Shown here one piece after another: positions 8,617 to 17,696 of a stretch of 25,071 nucleotides of DNA. The notes below the pieces were generated by a model, which saw only the letters and a list, made by a program, of their open reading frames with translations, was not told the origin of the DNA and made no database searches. Numbering within the stretch: position 1 is the first letter of the stretch; the number at the start of each line of letters is the position of its first letter. Source of the stretch: CAYWPG01 sp964460035 (GTDB lineage: Bacteria > Pseudomonadota > Gammaproteobacteria > Nitrococcales > AK92); assembly GCA_964460035.1 (NCBI GenBank), contig CAYWPG010000048.1:1-25071 (forward strand), in the 5' to 3' direction. A program made the position numbers and the translations under genes.

Positions 8617-10605
8617 TTAGTGCGGCGGGAAGGCGGCCTCCAGACCGACACCCGTTTGGATGGTGGTGCCTATCGCCATGAACGTGTCGTTTTCCAGGGT
8701 ATATGGCGGCCAAACCAGATCCTCCAGACTCGGGTTGCCTGTGCGAGCGAACGCGGCCCACATCGCCCGGGTGCGATCGGTAACGTAAGCGTATTCTTGC
8801 GGATCCGGCTTTGGCGCATCCACGGTGGCGAACTTTATCGGCGTTGGCTCCGGGTGGCCCGTGAGTCCCAGCAGGTAATGGGACAGGAAGCTGCCCTGGT
8901 AGTCGAACACATAGACCAGCTCGATACCGTGATAGGCCGGTACGTCGGCCGCCCGCCATCCCGCCGGCACGTGACTGAAGACATAGGCGAAGACGTCGGA
9001 TTCGTTCTCCTCGGCAATCCAGGGCATGTACCACAGCAGCCCCTTGATCAGGGCGGGCAGGTCACCTGTGTTGGCGCCGGCCATGATCGGCACGTCATTG
9101 TGCGTGCCCGCCTCAAAGGCTTGACGGATGCCCATGGGCTTGTACCAGCCATCGACGTTGGGCCGCGCCGCGTAATTGATATCGTTGGCCGTGGTGACCA
9201 ACTGGGCCAGGGGAACGGCACGCATGGCCGCGAGCACGTCCTCTTCGCCGTCCAGCCCCAGCGCTGCGACCAGGCGCTGCCCTTCCTGCTCCTGCTGGGC
9301 CAGGGTGACAAGCGCCGGAATCGTCGCGTCCGCCGGTTCGGCCATGCCGCTTTGCACGATGGCCCGATGGAATAAGCCCTTGGCCAGGGGCGAGTGCAGA
9401 AGGGACAGGACCTTGCCGCCACCACCGGACTCGCCGAAGATCGTGACGTTGTCCGGATCGCCGCCGAAAGCGGCGATGTTGTTTTTCACCCACTTGAGGG
9501 CCGCGACCAGATCGAGCTGGCCATAGTTACCGGATGCTCCGTGCTCCGACTCCGCTGTCAGGGCAGGGTGGGCGAAGTAACCGAACGGTCCTAGACGGTG
9601 GTTCACGGTAACGACGACCACGCCTTCGCGGGGCAGCGAGGTGTTATTGAAGGCACGGGTATTGCCGGTGAGGATGGAGAAGCCGCCGCCGTGGAACCAC
9701 ACCATCACGGGCAGTTTCTCGCCCTCGCGATCCTTTGGCACGGTAATGTTCAGGTACAGGCTGTCCTCGCTCATGCCGCCTTCGCCGAAGGCTTCGTAGA
9801 GGTAGGGCTGCGCCGCTTGATCGCCCCAGGCGATGGCGTCGCGTACGCCATCCCACTTCTGGGGCGCCACCGGCGGCTTCCAGCGCAGATCGCCAAGCGG
9901 AGGTGCGGCATAAGGAATTCCGTACCACGACCAGGCCGTTCCGTCCGCGGTGGTAAAGCCTCGGAGCTGGCCGTACTCGGTGCTAACGGTTTGGCGTTCG
10001 CTGAGGGCGCGCTGCAGGTTCTCGCGAGCATCCGTCGCGCTGCGCAACCGGCGCGGGCGCGGATCGGTATCATTGAATACCGCCGTACCGGCCGCGTTCA
10101 ACTCTGCCAGCATGTCAAGCAGGGGCACGCTGGCTTCGAAGTCCGCTGTGGGCTGATCAAAAACTATGGAATCCGCGTAGTTGGAAACGATCTGGGCAGC
10201 CGCCGCAGTGATTTGGATGCCGTTGTTGAGGTCCCGATCGTGATCCAGGGTTTGCAGCAGTATGGCTATGTTGGTGACAACCGGGTCGGAGAGATCCTCG
10301 GCGCCTTCGACAAGATCTACCGGGGTGATGCGGTCGCTGCCGGGGGCGCTGCCCAGCTCTAGACTGCCGATGGAGAAGGTGATCTGTTCGCCGCTGCGGT
10401 AATGGAAAGTGCTCTGGGCGTCGGTAGTTCCTGAGCCGCTGGGAGTGCGGTACGAAAGCCCCTTGACGGGAATGCCGGCGAACTGGCCGGTCTTGCTGCT
10501 GCCACTATTGCTGCTGCTGTTGCAGCCTCCGAGTACGGCAGCCAGGCTTAAAGCCGTCGCCATAAGCGCGAAGCGAAGGCGGCGCGTTGGCCTTGTCGAT
10601 TTCAT
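8617..10605 (-). CDS. Lipoprotein type B carboxylesterase with extra N-terminal domain
   Basis: This 662-residue protein starts with a lipoprotein signal peptide (LGGC lipobox, Cys28; Asn at +2, compatible with outer-membrane sorting). Residues about 40-200 form a separate domain with YRTPSGSGTTDAQSTFHYRSGEQITF, resembling beta-rich repeats of bacterial surface lipoproteins. The carboxylesterase domain begins near 205 (YGIPYAAPPLGDLRW) and has FHGGGF (oxyanion hole), Ser393 in GESGGG, probably Asp515 in GANTGD and His559 in YHGIEL. Acidic residue 515 is Asp where most family members have Glu. It should hydrolyse ester substrates at the cell envelope; the substrate is unknown. The ATG follows GGAGGAG. 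It is probably monocistronic. Confidence 0.88.
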   Translation of the reverse strand: MKSTRPTRRLRFALMATALSLAAVLGGCNSSSNSGSSKTGQFAGIPVKGLSYRTPSGSGTTDAQSTFHYRSGEQITFSIGSLELGSAPGSDRITPVDLVEGAEDLSDPVVTNIAILLQTLDHDRDLNNGIQITAAAAQIVSNYADSIVFDQPTADFEASVPLLDMLAELNAAGTAVFNDTDPRPRRLRSATDARENLQRALSERQTVSTEYGQLRGFTTADGTAWSWYGIPYAAPPLGDLRWKPPVAPQKWDGVRDAIAWGDQAAQPYLYEAFGEGGMSEDSLYLNITVPKDREGEKLPVMVWFHGGGFSILTGNTRAFNNTSLPREGVVVVTVNHRLGPFGYFAHPALTAESEHGASGNYGQLDLVAALKWVKNNIAAFGGDPDNVTIFGESGGGGKVLSLLHSPLAKGLFHRAIVQSGMAEPADATIPALVTLAQQEQEGQRLVAALGLDGEEDVLAAMRAVPLAQLVTTANDINYAARPNVDGWYKPMGIRQAFEAGTHNDVPIMAGANTGDLPALIKGLLWYMPWIAEENESDVFAYVFSHVPAGWRAADVPAYHGIELVYVFDYQGSFLSHYLLGLTGHPEPTPIKFATVDAPKPDPQEYAYVTDRTRAMWAAFARTGNPSLEDLVWPPYTLENDTFMAIGTTIQTGVGLEAAFPPH

Positions 10606-11024
10606 ATTCGCTCTCCTCCTTGTTGTTATTCATCGATTACCTTCGGTGAGCTGTTGGGATGCAGCTGATCGTGCGGAGCGGTATGCCTCCCTGTTTCCGG
10701 CGCCGTCGCGTTCGGCGCGGTCGCCGGGACCTGTGATTTCCGGCCGTTTGCGTGGACAAAGACGATGTCAACATACCTGATGTTGCATTTTTAGGCAATG
10801 TATCATTTTGCGCGGTCAGGCGCCTGAGCAGTTGACTCACTGCCAAGACAGGGCGGGTGCTTGAGGTGTCCGCGACAGAGTACGCGGACGATGACGAGGC
10901 GCGGACGGGAATTGACGGACTATCGGGCGGCTAATACCGTTGAGGACGACGACCCGAGCCGGCGCTCGGGTCGTCCGCTGGTGCGCTCCTAAGACGCCCT
11001 GCTTGGGCTTGGTGTAAGGAGCTT
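10606..11024. other. Intergenic region upstream of the esterase
   Basis: This 419-nt gap precedes the esterase on the minus strand and should carry its promoter. An AT-rich island at 10770-10810 holds an imperfect dyad, TTGC (10783-10786)/GCAA (10795-10798) with flanking TGAT/ATCA, a possible operator. The right end holds the hairpin at 10948-10975. No gene is supported. Confidence 0.4.
10948..10975 (-). terminator. Hairpin downstream of 3-hydroxyacyl-CoA dehydrogenase
   Basis: GACGACCCGAGC (10948-10959), a 4-nt loop and GCTCGGGTCGTC (10964-10975) form a perfect 12-bp stem 49 nt past the dehydrogenase stop. The position fits a terminator for that minus-strand gene, though no T-run follows. 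Confidence 0.55.
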
Positions 11025-12320
<1,296 letters not shown>

Positions 12321-13225
12321 GCTCTTTACCTTCGTTGTGATAGCCCACTGGGCACCTGCTGATCACCGCAACGCCGCCTCCCTGCCAAATGCGCGGCGGT
12401 GGATCGAATAGGGTTTTTGAACCCGGTCGATTCAGATCGCGGGCTGCCCTCAACCAGCGTTCGTCCTGGTCGAAAGTGCAGCGCCAAAGGCTCAAGGCCT
12501 CGCTCAGCTCCCGTTGGAGCTACTGGAGTGCGCCGGGGTTGTCGGCAAGGCGCGCTTCCCGCCTGGCTCCGTTCGCCGATTGCGCCGGGATCGCCAGCGC
12601 ACACAGGCAGGCGAGCGTTCAGGGCGCCAATGGTGCGCGCATTGAACGTGCCGGCTATGGCGGTAGAAGCGCAAATACTCCATCGCCCTTCGTTGTGCGG
12701 TTCAGTGCCTGCCGCCGGGTTTCCGGCCAAGTGCGGCGCGCCGACGGCCGCGGGCCGCAACGACACACCGCGGCTTGCGGAGCGAAGCTTCCAGCGGACC
12801 GCCATGTGCATACGCAGCGGCTGAACCATACAAGTTGAAGAGTATGGGGCATTAGAGTGGCACGTCAGCGGCCCGAAGAAAACACGTGCGGCCAAGAGAA
12901 TTCCTCTTTTGCTATTGATTGCGCGTGGCGCGCAGCGGCCCCGGGGAGGCGGCTGTTGGGCGTGATCTCGCTGGCAACGGAACCTTGCTCGCCAGCGCTG
13001 GCCTAATTGGCGGACAAGAAGCGCCGGTGCGGATGTGCTCTGGTTGACGTTTCGCAGCGGCGGCGGGCAGGGCGCTACAAGGCCGCGAAGAACGGTGTCT
13101 GGCCCGCAGAATGTGCCATCCTTGCTGTGCCGGGCCAGGCTATAAGAGCCGTTACGAATAACGTGACGCATCACGCTGGGGCGGTTACACTGTGCATCCT
13201 CGCTGCGCTGATCGGGAGTAAGTGG
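12321..13225. other. 0.9-kb stretch without a supported gene
   Basis: Several long frames are open on both strands, as expected in GC-rich DNA, but none has an SD, a family signature or a natural boundary. A minus frame (12313-12495) overlaps the dehydrogenase start by 8 nt. The left half reads like a non-coding or decayed segment. The right end should hold the yjfI promoter: a TATAAG at 13141-13146 sits just before an inverted repeat. A short hairpin, AAGAG/CTCTT then TTTT, lies at about 12895-12912. Confidence 0.4.
13150..13163. promoter_or_regulatory. Inverted repeat upstream of yjfI
   Basis: CGTTA-CGAA-TAACG is a perfect dyad 4 nt after a TATAAG (-10-like, 13141-13146) and 63 nt before the upstream ATG of yjfI. 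The position fits an operator around the transcription start. No good -35 is present at 16-18 nt, so this is tentative. Confidence 0.3.
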
Positions 13226-13837
13226 ATGGCGGACAGGACGGCAGCCAAACGCCAGCGGGCCCTCCGGGAGCGGATGAAGGCAAAGGGGTGGGTGGCACGT
13301 AGGGTCCACATCCGTCCGGAATACTCCGCTCTTCTGCTGAAGGTGGAGAAGGCCATGAGGCTGAAAGGATCGACAGTCACGATTCGAACAACGGGAGAAG
13401 AAACAATGGCTAACCAGTGGACCACCGCTTCTTTGGCTGAAGCTCTGCAGGGGTCGGAGCTGGCGCAGAACAAGGCGATCAGTGTCGAGCTTCTGGAAGG
13501 CAGCGAGCCCATCATCAATGTGATCATGCACGAGTATGGCGATCTGCCGATTCAAGTCTCGGTTTCCGGCGAGCAGATTTTCGCGTCGGCAACGCTTTGG
13601 AGCGCAGATCAGGTCAAGGACAGGGCAGCATTCAACGAGGCCGCGCTGTTCATCGGGCCAGTGAGCCCATTGAGCAGCATCGGGCTGGTGCGCAACGAGG
13701 ATGGGCAGGACATTTACATCTGCTACGGCCAGCTCTCCAGCCGTTCGCCTCTCGCCGCCGTGGAGGAGGAGCTGGACGTGCTTGCCGTGAATACCATAGA
13801 TGCCGCCGAATCGTTCAGCGATTTTCTTGCCGACTAA
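13226..13837 (+). CDS. yjfI: YjfI-type DUF2170 protein with N-terminal extension
   Basis: The DUF2170 part starts near Met61 (MANQWTTASLAEAL) and runs to the end, with SEPIINVIMHEYGDLPIQVSV and ICYGQLSSRSPLAAVEEEL. This domain is the first gene of the E. coli yjfIJKLMC row; its function is unknown. From the ATG at 13226 (GGGAG, 7 nt spacing) the protein has 203 residues, with a basic extension KRQRALRERMKAKGWVARRV that reads like a ribbon-helix-helix DNA-binding arm. A second in-frame ATG at 13406 also has an SD (GGGAGAAG) and gives the 143-residue length closer to E. coli YjfI. Both products may be made. The yjfJ start is 17 nt after the stop. Confidence 0.85.
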   Translation: MADRTAAKRQRALRERMKAKGWVARRVHIRPEYSALLLKVEKAMRLKGSTVTIRTTGEETMANQWTTASLAEALQGSELAQNKAISVELLEGSEPIINVIMHEYGDLPIQVSVSGEQIFASATLWSADQVKDRAAFNEAALFIGPVSPLSSIGLVRNEDGQDIYICYGQLSSRSPLAAVEEELDVLAVNTIDAAESFSDFLAD

Positions 13838-13854
13838 CTTGCGAGGATCATGCC

Positions 13855-14559
13855 ATGAGCTTGTTCAAGAAGATGATTACCGCCTTGCGCGGCGGCGCGA
13901 CCGAGATAGGCGAAGCGATCGTGGATTCGCAGTCCTTGCGCATTCTCGATCAGGAAATCCGCGATGCCAACCAAGCGCTGCGTAAGTCCCGCGAGGATCT
14001 GGCCGAGGTGATGGCTCAGCGCAAGCTGGCCGCTGACAAGCTGGAGGCCAAGGAGAAGAAGCTGGCCGAGCTGGAAGGCTATGCTTCTCAGGCGCTGGAA
14101 ATCGGCAATGAAGAGCTGGCTCTGGAGATTGCCGAACGGATCGCACAGCTTGAAGGCGACATCGCCAGCGAACGCGAGCTGATCGGCAGCTACGATGCCA
14201 GCATCGAGACGCTGAAGAAATCCATCAAGCAGGCCGAGCATACGTTGAGCCGGCTCAAGCAGCAGGTTGACAGCGTGAAGGCGACCGCGTCGGTACAGCG
14301 GGCGCAGGCCGCGGTATCGGCCCGCAGCAGCGGGCAGAACGCCTCGCTGCGAACCGCGCTGGATTCGCTGGAGCGCATCAAGAACAAGCAAGCGGAAACC
14401 GCTGCCCGGATGGAAGCGGCCGAGGCGATTGCGCGCGAAGAGGACGGCGACGATCTGGAAGCCAAGCTGCGGGCCGCGGGCCTGAAGGCGGAGAGCGGCA
14501 GCGCCAACGCTGTGCTGGAGCGGCTGAAGAAGCAGCGTGAAGCGAGCAAGGCGCAATAG
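13855..14559 (+). CDS. yjfJ: PspA/IM30 family protein YjfJ
   Basis: This 234-residue protein begins MSLFKKMITALRGGATEIGEAIVDS, the amphipathic membrane-binding helix plus start of the PspA/Vipp1 fold. A long charged coiled coil follows (about 30-160), with a further helix at the end. PspA/IM30 proteins are bacterial ESCRT-III relatives that polymerise on and stabilise or remodel membranes under envelope stress. This copy lies in the yjf cluster rather than in a pspABC operon, so it is the YjfJ subtype. It starts 17 nt after yjfI with GAGG upstream and is likely cotranscribed with it. A 241-nt gap separates it from yjfK. Confidence 0.9.
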   Translation: MSLFKKMITALRGGATEIGEAIVDSQSLRILDQEIRDANQALRKSREDLAEVMAQRKLAADKLEAKEKKLAELEGYASQALEIGNEELALEIAERIAQLEGDIASERELIGSYDASIETLKKSIKQAEHTLSRLKQQVDSVKATASVQRAQAAVSARSSGQNASLRTALDSLERIKNKQAETAARMEAAEAIAREEDGDDLEAKLRAAGLKAESGSANAVLERLKKQREASKAQ

Positions 14560-14660
14560 CGGCTGGTAGCAACGTCTTGGAAGGATATCGCCGATCGCTC
14601 GGCTTGCCGAGAATCGCCGTAGCCGTTTGACAGGGCGGCGCAGTTCCGGCCCATTTAGAT

Positions 14661-14714
14661 GGCATCGCTGCCCGGTCGGCGATGCCGTGACACGCTCCGG
14701 GTGGTGCCGGAGCG
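14661..14714 (+). terminator. Tandem hairpins inside the yjf cluster
   Basis: The first hairpin is GGCATCGC (14661-14668)/GCGATGCC (14679-14686), loop 10. The second is CGCTCCGG (14693-14700)/CCGGAGCG (14707-14714), loop 6, followed by GTTTCGG. Both stems are perfect 8-mers. They could attenuate transcription after yjfJ or stabilise the 3' end of a yjfIJ mRNA. A TTGACA at 14627-14632 lies upstream, but no -10 is at proper spacing. Confidence 0.45.
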
Positions 14715-14800
14715 GTTTCGGACTGCGGCGAGTTCTATCGTAGGTTGTCGGAGAGCCGATCTGGCGGCGATGGCCCGGACGGCGGCGAAAGGGGTGCCCA

Positions 14801-15466
14801 ATGTTCGGTTTTCTGAAGAGAATTCACCGAGCGCGCAAAGCGGAGCGACAGCTGAGCGAGGCGCAGGATGCTGCGCTCTTCGAGCCTCTGGGCTTACGGC
14901 GCGGCGGCTTCGTGACCGTGGATCCGACGCGGTACCGGCTGCAGGCCGACGCTTATGTCTTTGCAGCGCCCGAAGGCTCGCAGCGCATCGACGCGCGCGG
15001 ACTGGTCGACCTGGGCGCGGCCAGCGAGCTGCACCGGTTCTACCTGACCGACGATGCGTTCGTTCAGGTAAACACAACGGCGAAGGCCATAGACGACATC
15101 AAGCTGTTCGTCTTCGACGAGACTCGAACGCCTTCCAACCACGCTTCGTTCGAGCAGTGGCTGGGCGAGGAGAGTCTGATCGGCAGGCAGACAGTCGAGC
15201 ACCGCGGCAGGACGTTCGTCCGCGTATGGGGCGACGAAGGGCAGAGCAAGGTACCGCCGGTCGCCTTCGACGAAAGCGTCTATACCGAGTCGGACACGGT
15301 GCCGGCGTACACCGTGAACCATTACTGCATGCTTTACGAGCGGCCGGTGGACGATACGCAGCGGATGGAGTATCTGCTGATATCGGCAGAGCAAACCGGC
15401 GACGAGTATTGCGTTGTATTCAGCGTCGGCGTGGATATCAGCGAAGCTGATCTGGAAATCGCATAA
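14801..15466 (+). CDS. yjfK: YjfK-type DUF2491 protein
   Basis: This 221-residue soluble protein has a basic amphipathic N-terminus (MFGFLKRIHRARKAERQL) and then a mostly beta-rich body. Landmarks are GLRRGGFVTVDPTRYRL, a FYLTDDAFVQVNT segment and EYLLISAEQTGDEY near the end. This pattern and its place right after a PspA-family gene identify DUF2491/YjfK. No enzymatic motif is visible. The role is unknown; partnership with YjfJ or YjfL at the membrane is an inference from constant gene order. The ATG has GGGG about 6 nt upstream. It is followed by yjfL after 11 nt. Confidence 0.85.
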   Translation: MFGFLKRIHRARKAERQLSEAQDAALFEPLGLRRGGFVTVDPTRYRLQADAYVFAAPEGSQRIDARGLVDLGAASELHRFYLTDDAFVQVNTTAKAIDDIKLFVFDETRTPSNHASFEQWLGEESLIGRQTVEHRGRTFVRVWGDEGQSKVPPVAFDESVYTESDTVPAYTVNHYCMLYERPVDDTQRMEYLLISAEQTGDEYCVVFSVGVDISEADLEIA

Positions 15467-15477
15467 GGATAACAACC

Positions 15478-15891
15478 ATGTTGGATCGTGCATCCACTTA
15501 CTTGGCGGGCTTCCCTTCTTTTCTGGCTTATTTTCTGGTGGCGGCGGCCATGCTGGCGGTCTTCTCGTTTCTCTACGCCAGGCTGACGCCGGATCATGAG
15601 TGGACGTTGGTGAAGCAAGGTAACTCGGCGGCGGCTACGGCATTCGGCGGCGCGATCATCGGTTTCGTGCTGCCGCTGCATAGCGCGATCTCCCATTCTG
15701 TGAGTCTGCTCGACTGCGTGCTCTGGAGCATCGTCGCGCTGGGAGTGCAGATTGGCGCTTATTACACTTTGCGGCTGGCGATACGCGATATGCCGACACG
15801 TATCGCCAATGGCGAGATGGCGACCGCTATCCTGGCGGCGGCGTTCTTTATCGGCGCCGGTCTGCTCAATGCCGCCAGCATGGCCTATTGA
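15478..15891 (+). CDS. yjfL: YjfL-type DUF350 membrane protein
   Basis: This 137-residue protein has four predicted transmembrane helices at about 13-34, 51-72, 76-100 and 113-134. The polar segment EWTLVKQGNSAAATAFGG between helices 1 and 2 is the conserved DUF350 signature, and a second polar loop (AIRDMPTRIANGEMA) precedes helix 4. DUF350 proteins are inner-membrane proteins of unknown activity that recur beside PspA-like and ATP-grasp genes. The ATG follows AAGGATAA 11 nt after the yjfK stop. Its TGA overlaps an alternative upstream ATG of yjfM, so translation is likely coupled. Confidence 0.88.
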   Translation: MLDRASTYLAGFPSFLAYFLVAAAMLAVFSFLYARLTPDHEWTLVKQGNSAAATAFGGAIIGFVLPLHSAISHSVSLLDCVLWSIVALGVQIGAYYTLRLAIRDMPTRIANGEMATAILAAAFFIGAGLLNAASMAY

Positions 15892-15905
15892 TGAGGGATC
15901 GATAC

Positions 15906-16457
15906 ATGAAGCGCAGTAAGTTCGCAGGGCTTGCGATGATGGGAGCCGCGCCCTTCCTGCTGATCGCCTGTGACAGCCAGCCTCCTGCGCAGGAACAGGC
16001 GATCGGTCCGGTGCAGGCCGCCACGGCCTATCGCTCGGTGGACGAGTGCATAGCGGAAGGCATCTATACCGAGAAGGCGTGCACGGACGCCTTCAACGCC
16101 GCCCAGCAGCAGCTGCCGCGGTTCCCCTCGGCGCATGATTGCGAAACGATGTACGGCAACTGCCAGCAGGTCGTCATGCGCGATGGCAGCAGCGCTTTCA
16201 TGCCGGCGATGATGGGTTTCATGCTGGGGCACATGCTGGCTGGGGGCAATCGCACGATTCATCACCAGCCCATTTACTATGACCGACACAATCGTGGGGA
16301 CTGGAGCGCGGCCACCAGCAGCGCGCAGGCGCGCATGTCTCGGTCGGCCGCTGCGCAGCACTCCACCGGCACCAGTCGGCAGTCCGGACAAGCCGTCAAC
16401 AGCTCGCGCCGCGGCTTCGGTTCCAGCGCGGCGGCACGCGGTGGCTGGGGAAGCTGA
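15906..16457 (+). CDS. yjfM: YjfM-type DUF1190 lipoprotein
   Basis: This 183-residue protein begins with a lipoprotein signal (LIAC lipobox, Cys22). Asp23 at +2 would keep it in the inner membrane by the E. coli Lol rule. The mature part has SVDECIAEGIYTEKACTDAF and a second Cys pair in DCETMYGNC, so disulfides are likely. A Met/Gly-rich hydrophobic stretch (FMPAMMGFMLGHMLAGG, about 100-116) follows, then a Ser/Gln/Arg-rich tail ending in GWGS. This fits DUF1190. GAGGG lies 8 nt before this ATG; the ATG at 15891, overlapping the yjfL stop, would add five residues. Function unknown. Confidence 0.85.
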   Translation: MKRSKFAGLAMMGAAPFLLIACDSQPPAQEQAIGPVQAATAYRSVDECIAEGIYTEKACTDAFNAAQQQLPRFPSAHDCETMYGNCQQVVMRDGSSAFMPAMMGFMLGHMLAGGNRTIHHQPIYYDRHNRGDWSAATSSAQARMSRSAAAQHSTGTSRQSGQAVNSSRRGFGSSAAARGGWGS

Positions 16458-16471
16458 GGAGAGGCCTTGGC

Positions 16472-17632
16472 ATGAGGCGGATGGCGACCTCGGAGCGTGC
16501 GGACTGGCGCGAGCTGGCTGAGCGCCTTGGCTTCAAGTTCCACACCATCGACGGCGAGCCTTACTGGGACGAGTCCGCTTATTATCAGTTCACGCTTGAG
16601 CAGATCGAGAACGATCTGGAGGACCCTTCTGAAGAGATCCATGCCATGTGCATGGACTTGGTCGATCGAGTGGTGCGGGACGAAGCCCTGCTAAGCCGGC
16701 TCGCTATCCCCGAGCTTTACTGGGACTACATACGGGAAAGCTGGGTGAGCGGCCAGCCGCACTTCTACGGGCGGCTGGATCTGGCCTATGACGGGTCCGG
16801 ACCGGCCAAGCTTTACGAGCTCAACTACGATACCCCCACCAGTCTCTACGAGTCGGCATTTTTCCAGTGGGTCTGGCTCGAGCAGGCCAAACAGGCTGGC
16901 CTGGTGCCGGCACACGCCGATCAGTTCAACTCCATTCAAGAGAAGCTGATCGAAGTGTTCCAGTACGTCGGACCTCGTCTTCCAGGGCCGCTGTACTTCA
17001 CCAGCGTGCGCGAATCCGAGGAGGATCGCGGTACCGTGCAGTATATGCAGGACTGTGCCGCGCAGGCCGGGGTGGATACCCGCTATATCGCTATAGAGGA
17101 TATAGGTGCCAGCGACTGCGGGCGTTTCGTCGATCTCGACGACCAGGTGATCGAGGCGATTTTCAAGCTCTACCCCTGGGAGTTCATGTTCGAGGAGGCG
17201 TTCGGCCCAATGTTGCCATCGGCAGGCGCTGCCTGGTTCGAGCCACCTTGGAAGGCCATATTGTCGAATAAAGGCGTATTACCGCTGCTGTGGGAGGCGC
17301 ACGAGGGGCATCCCAACCTGTTGCCGGCCTATTTCGAAGATCCTCGCAATGCGCCGCTCCAGCCGGGCTGGGTTCGCAAACCGTTCTTCTCCCGAGAAGG
17401 GGCCAATGTCACCTTGCGCACGGAGACCGGGGAGACGGTGACAGTGGACGGGCCGTACGACGACGGGCCTTATGTGCGGCAGGCCTATCACGCCCTGCCG
17501 CGCTTCGAAGGCGGCTATACGCTGATCGGCAGCTGGATTATCGGCGATCGCGCGGCGGGGATAGGGATTCGCGAGGACAATAGCTTGATTACCAAGGACA
17601 GTTCCCGCTTCCTGCCCCACGTTATCGTGTAG
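16472..17632 (+). CDS. yjfC: Glutathionylspermidine synthase-like ATP-grasp ligase YjfC
   Basis: This 386-residue protein equals the synthetase half of E. coli Gss and the stand-alone YjfC (387 residues) in length. ATP-grasp landmarks are LYELNYDTPTSLYE (114-127), with Glu/Asn/Asp for metal and phosphate, LYPWEFMFEE, and VRKPFFSREGANV, the nucleotide-binding strand with Lys and Arg. The C-terminus reads IGIREDNSLITKDSSRF. Such enzymes form an amide bond from a carboxylate and an amine via acyl phosphate. Glutathione and spermidine are the Gss substrates, but the true YjfC substrate is unknown and could be a peptide or protein tail. GAGGAGAGG precedes the ATG 14 nt after yjfM. It ends the cluster. 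Confidence 0.9.
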   Translation: MRRMATSERADWRELAERLGFKFHTIDGEPYWDESAYYQFTLEQIENDLEDPSEEIHAMCMDLVDRVVRDEALLSRLAIPELYWDYIRESWVSGQPHFYGRLDLAYDGSGPAKLYELNYDTPTSLYESAFFQWVWLEQAKQAGLVPAHADQFNSIQEKLIEVFQYVGPRLPGPLYFTSVRESEEDRGTVQYMQDCAAQAGVDTRYIAIEDIGASDCGRFVDLDDQVIEAIFKLYPWEFMFEEAFGPMLPSAGAAWFEPPWKAILSNKGVLPLLWEAHEGHPNLLPAYFEDPRNAPLQPGWVRKPFFSREGANVTLRTETGETVTVDGPYDDGPYVRQAYHALPRFEGGYTLIGSWIIGDRAAGIGIREDNSLITKDSSRFLPHVIV

Positions 17633-17696
17633 TCTTTCTGCGAGCCCGGCGCGCTGGCAGAGAGGACGGTTGCCGGTTGCAGAAACGCGGGCGCCT

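Noticed and set aside
12420..12445. GGGTTCAAAAACCC on the minus strand resembling a tRNA T-arm.
   Set aside because: Stem and 7-nt loop geometry do not fit, and no acceptor, D-arm or anticodon arm can be drawn around it.
12399..12824. Long plus-strand frame right of the dehydrogenase gene.
   Set aside because: Arg/Pro/Ala-rich composition typical of a non-coding GC-rich frame; other frames across the same DNA are also open.
12858..12873. Sigma-54-like TGGCAC-N5-CGGCC upstream of yjfI.
   Set aside because: GG-N10-GC spacing is right, but the -12 element lacks TT and the site is about 350 nt from the gene.
12326..13555. 409-codon minus-strand frame.
   Set aside because: It runs antisense through the yjfI gene and has no family features; a shadow frame.
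17635..17685. TTTCTGC/GCAGAAA arms between yjfC and the helicase.
   Set aside because: The loop of 37 nt is too long for a convincing terminator.
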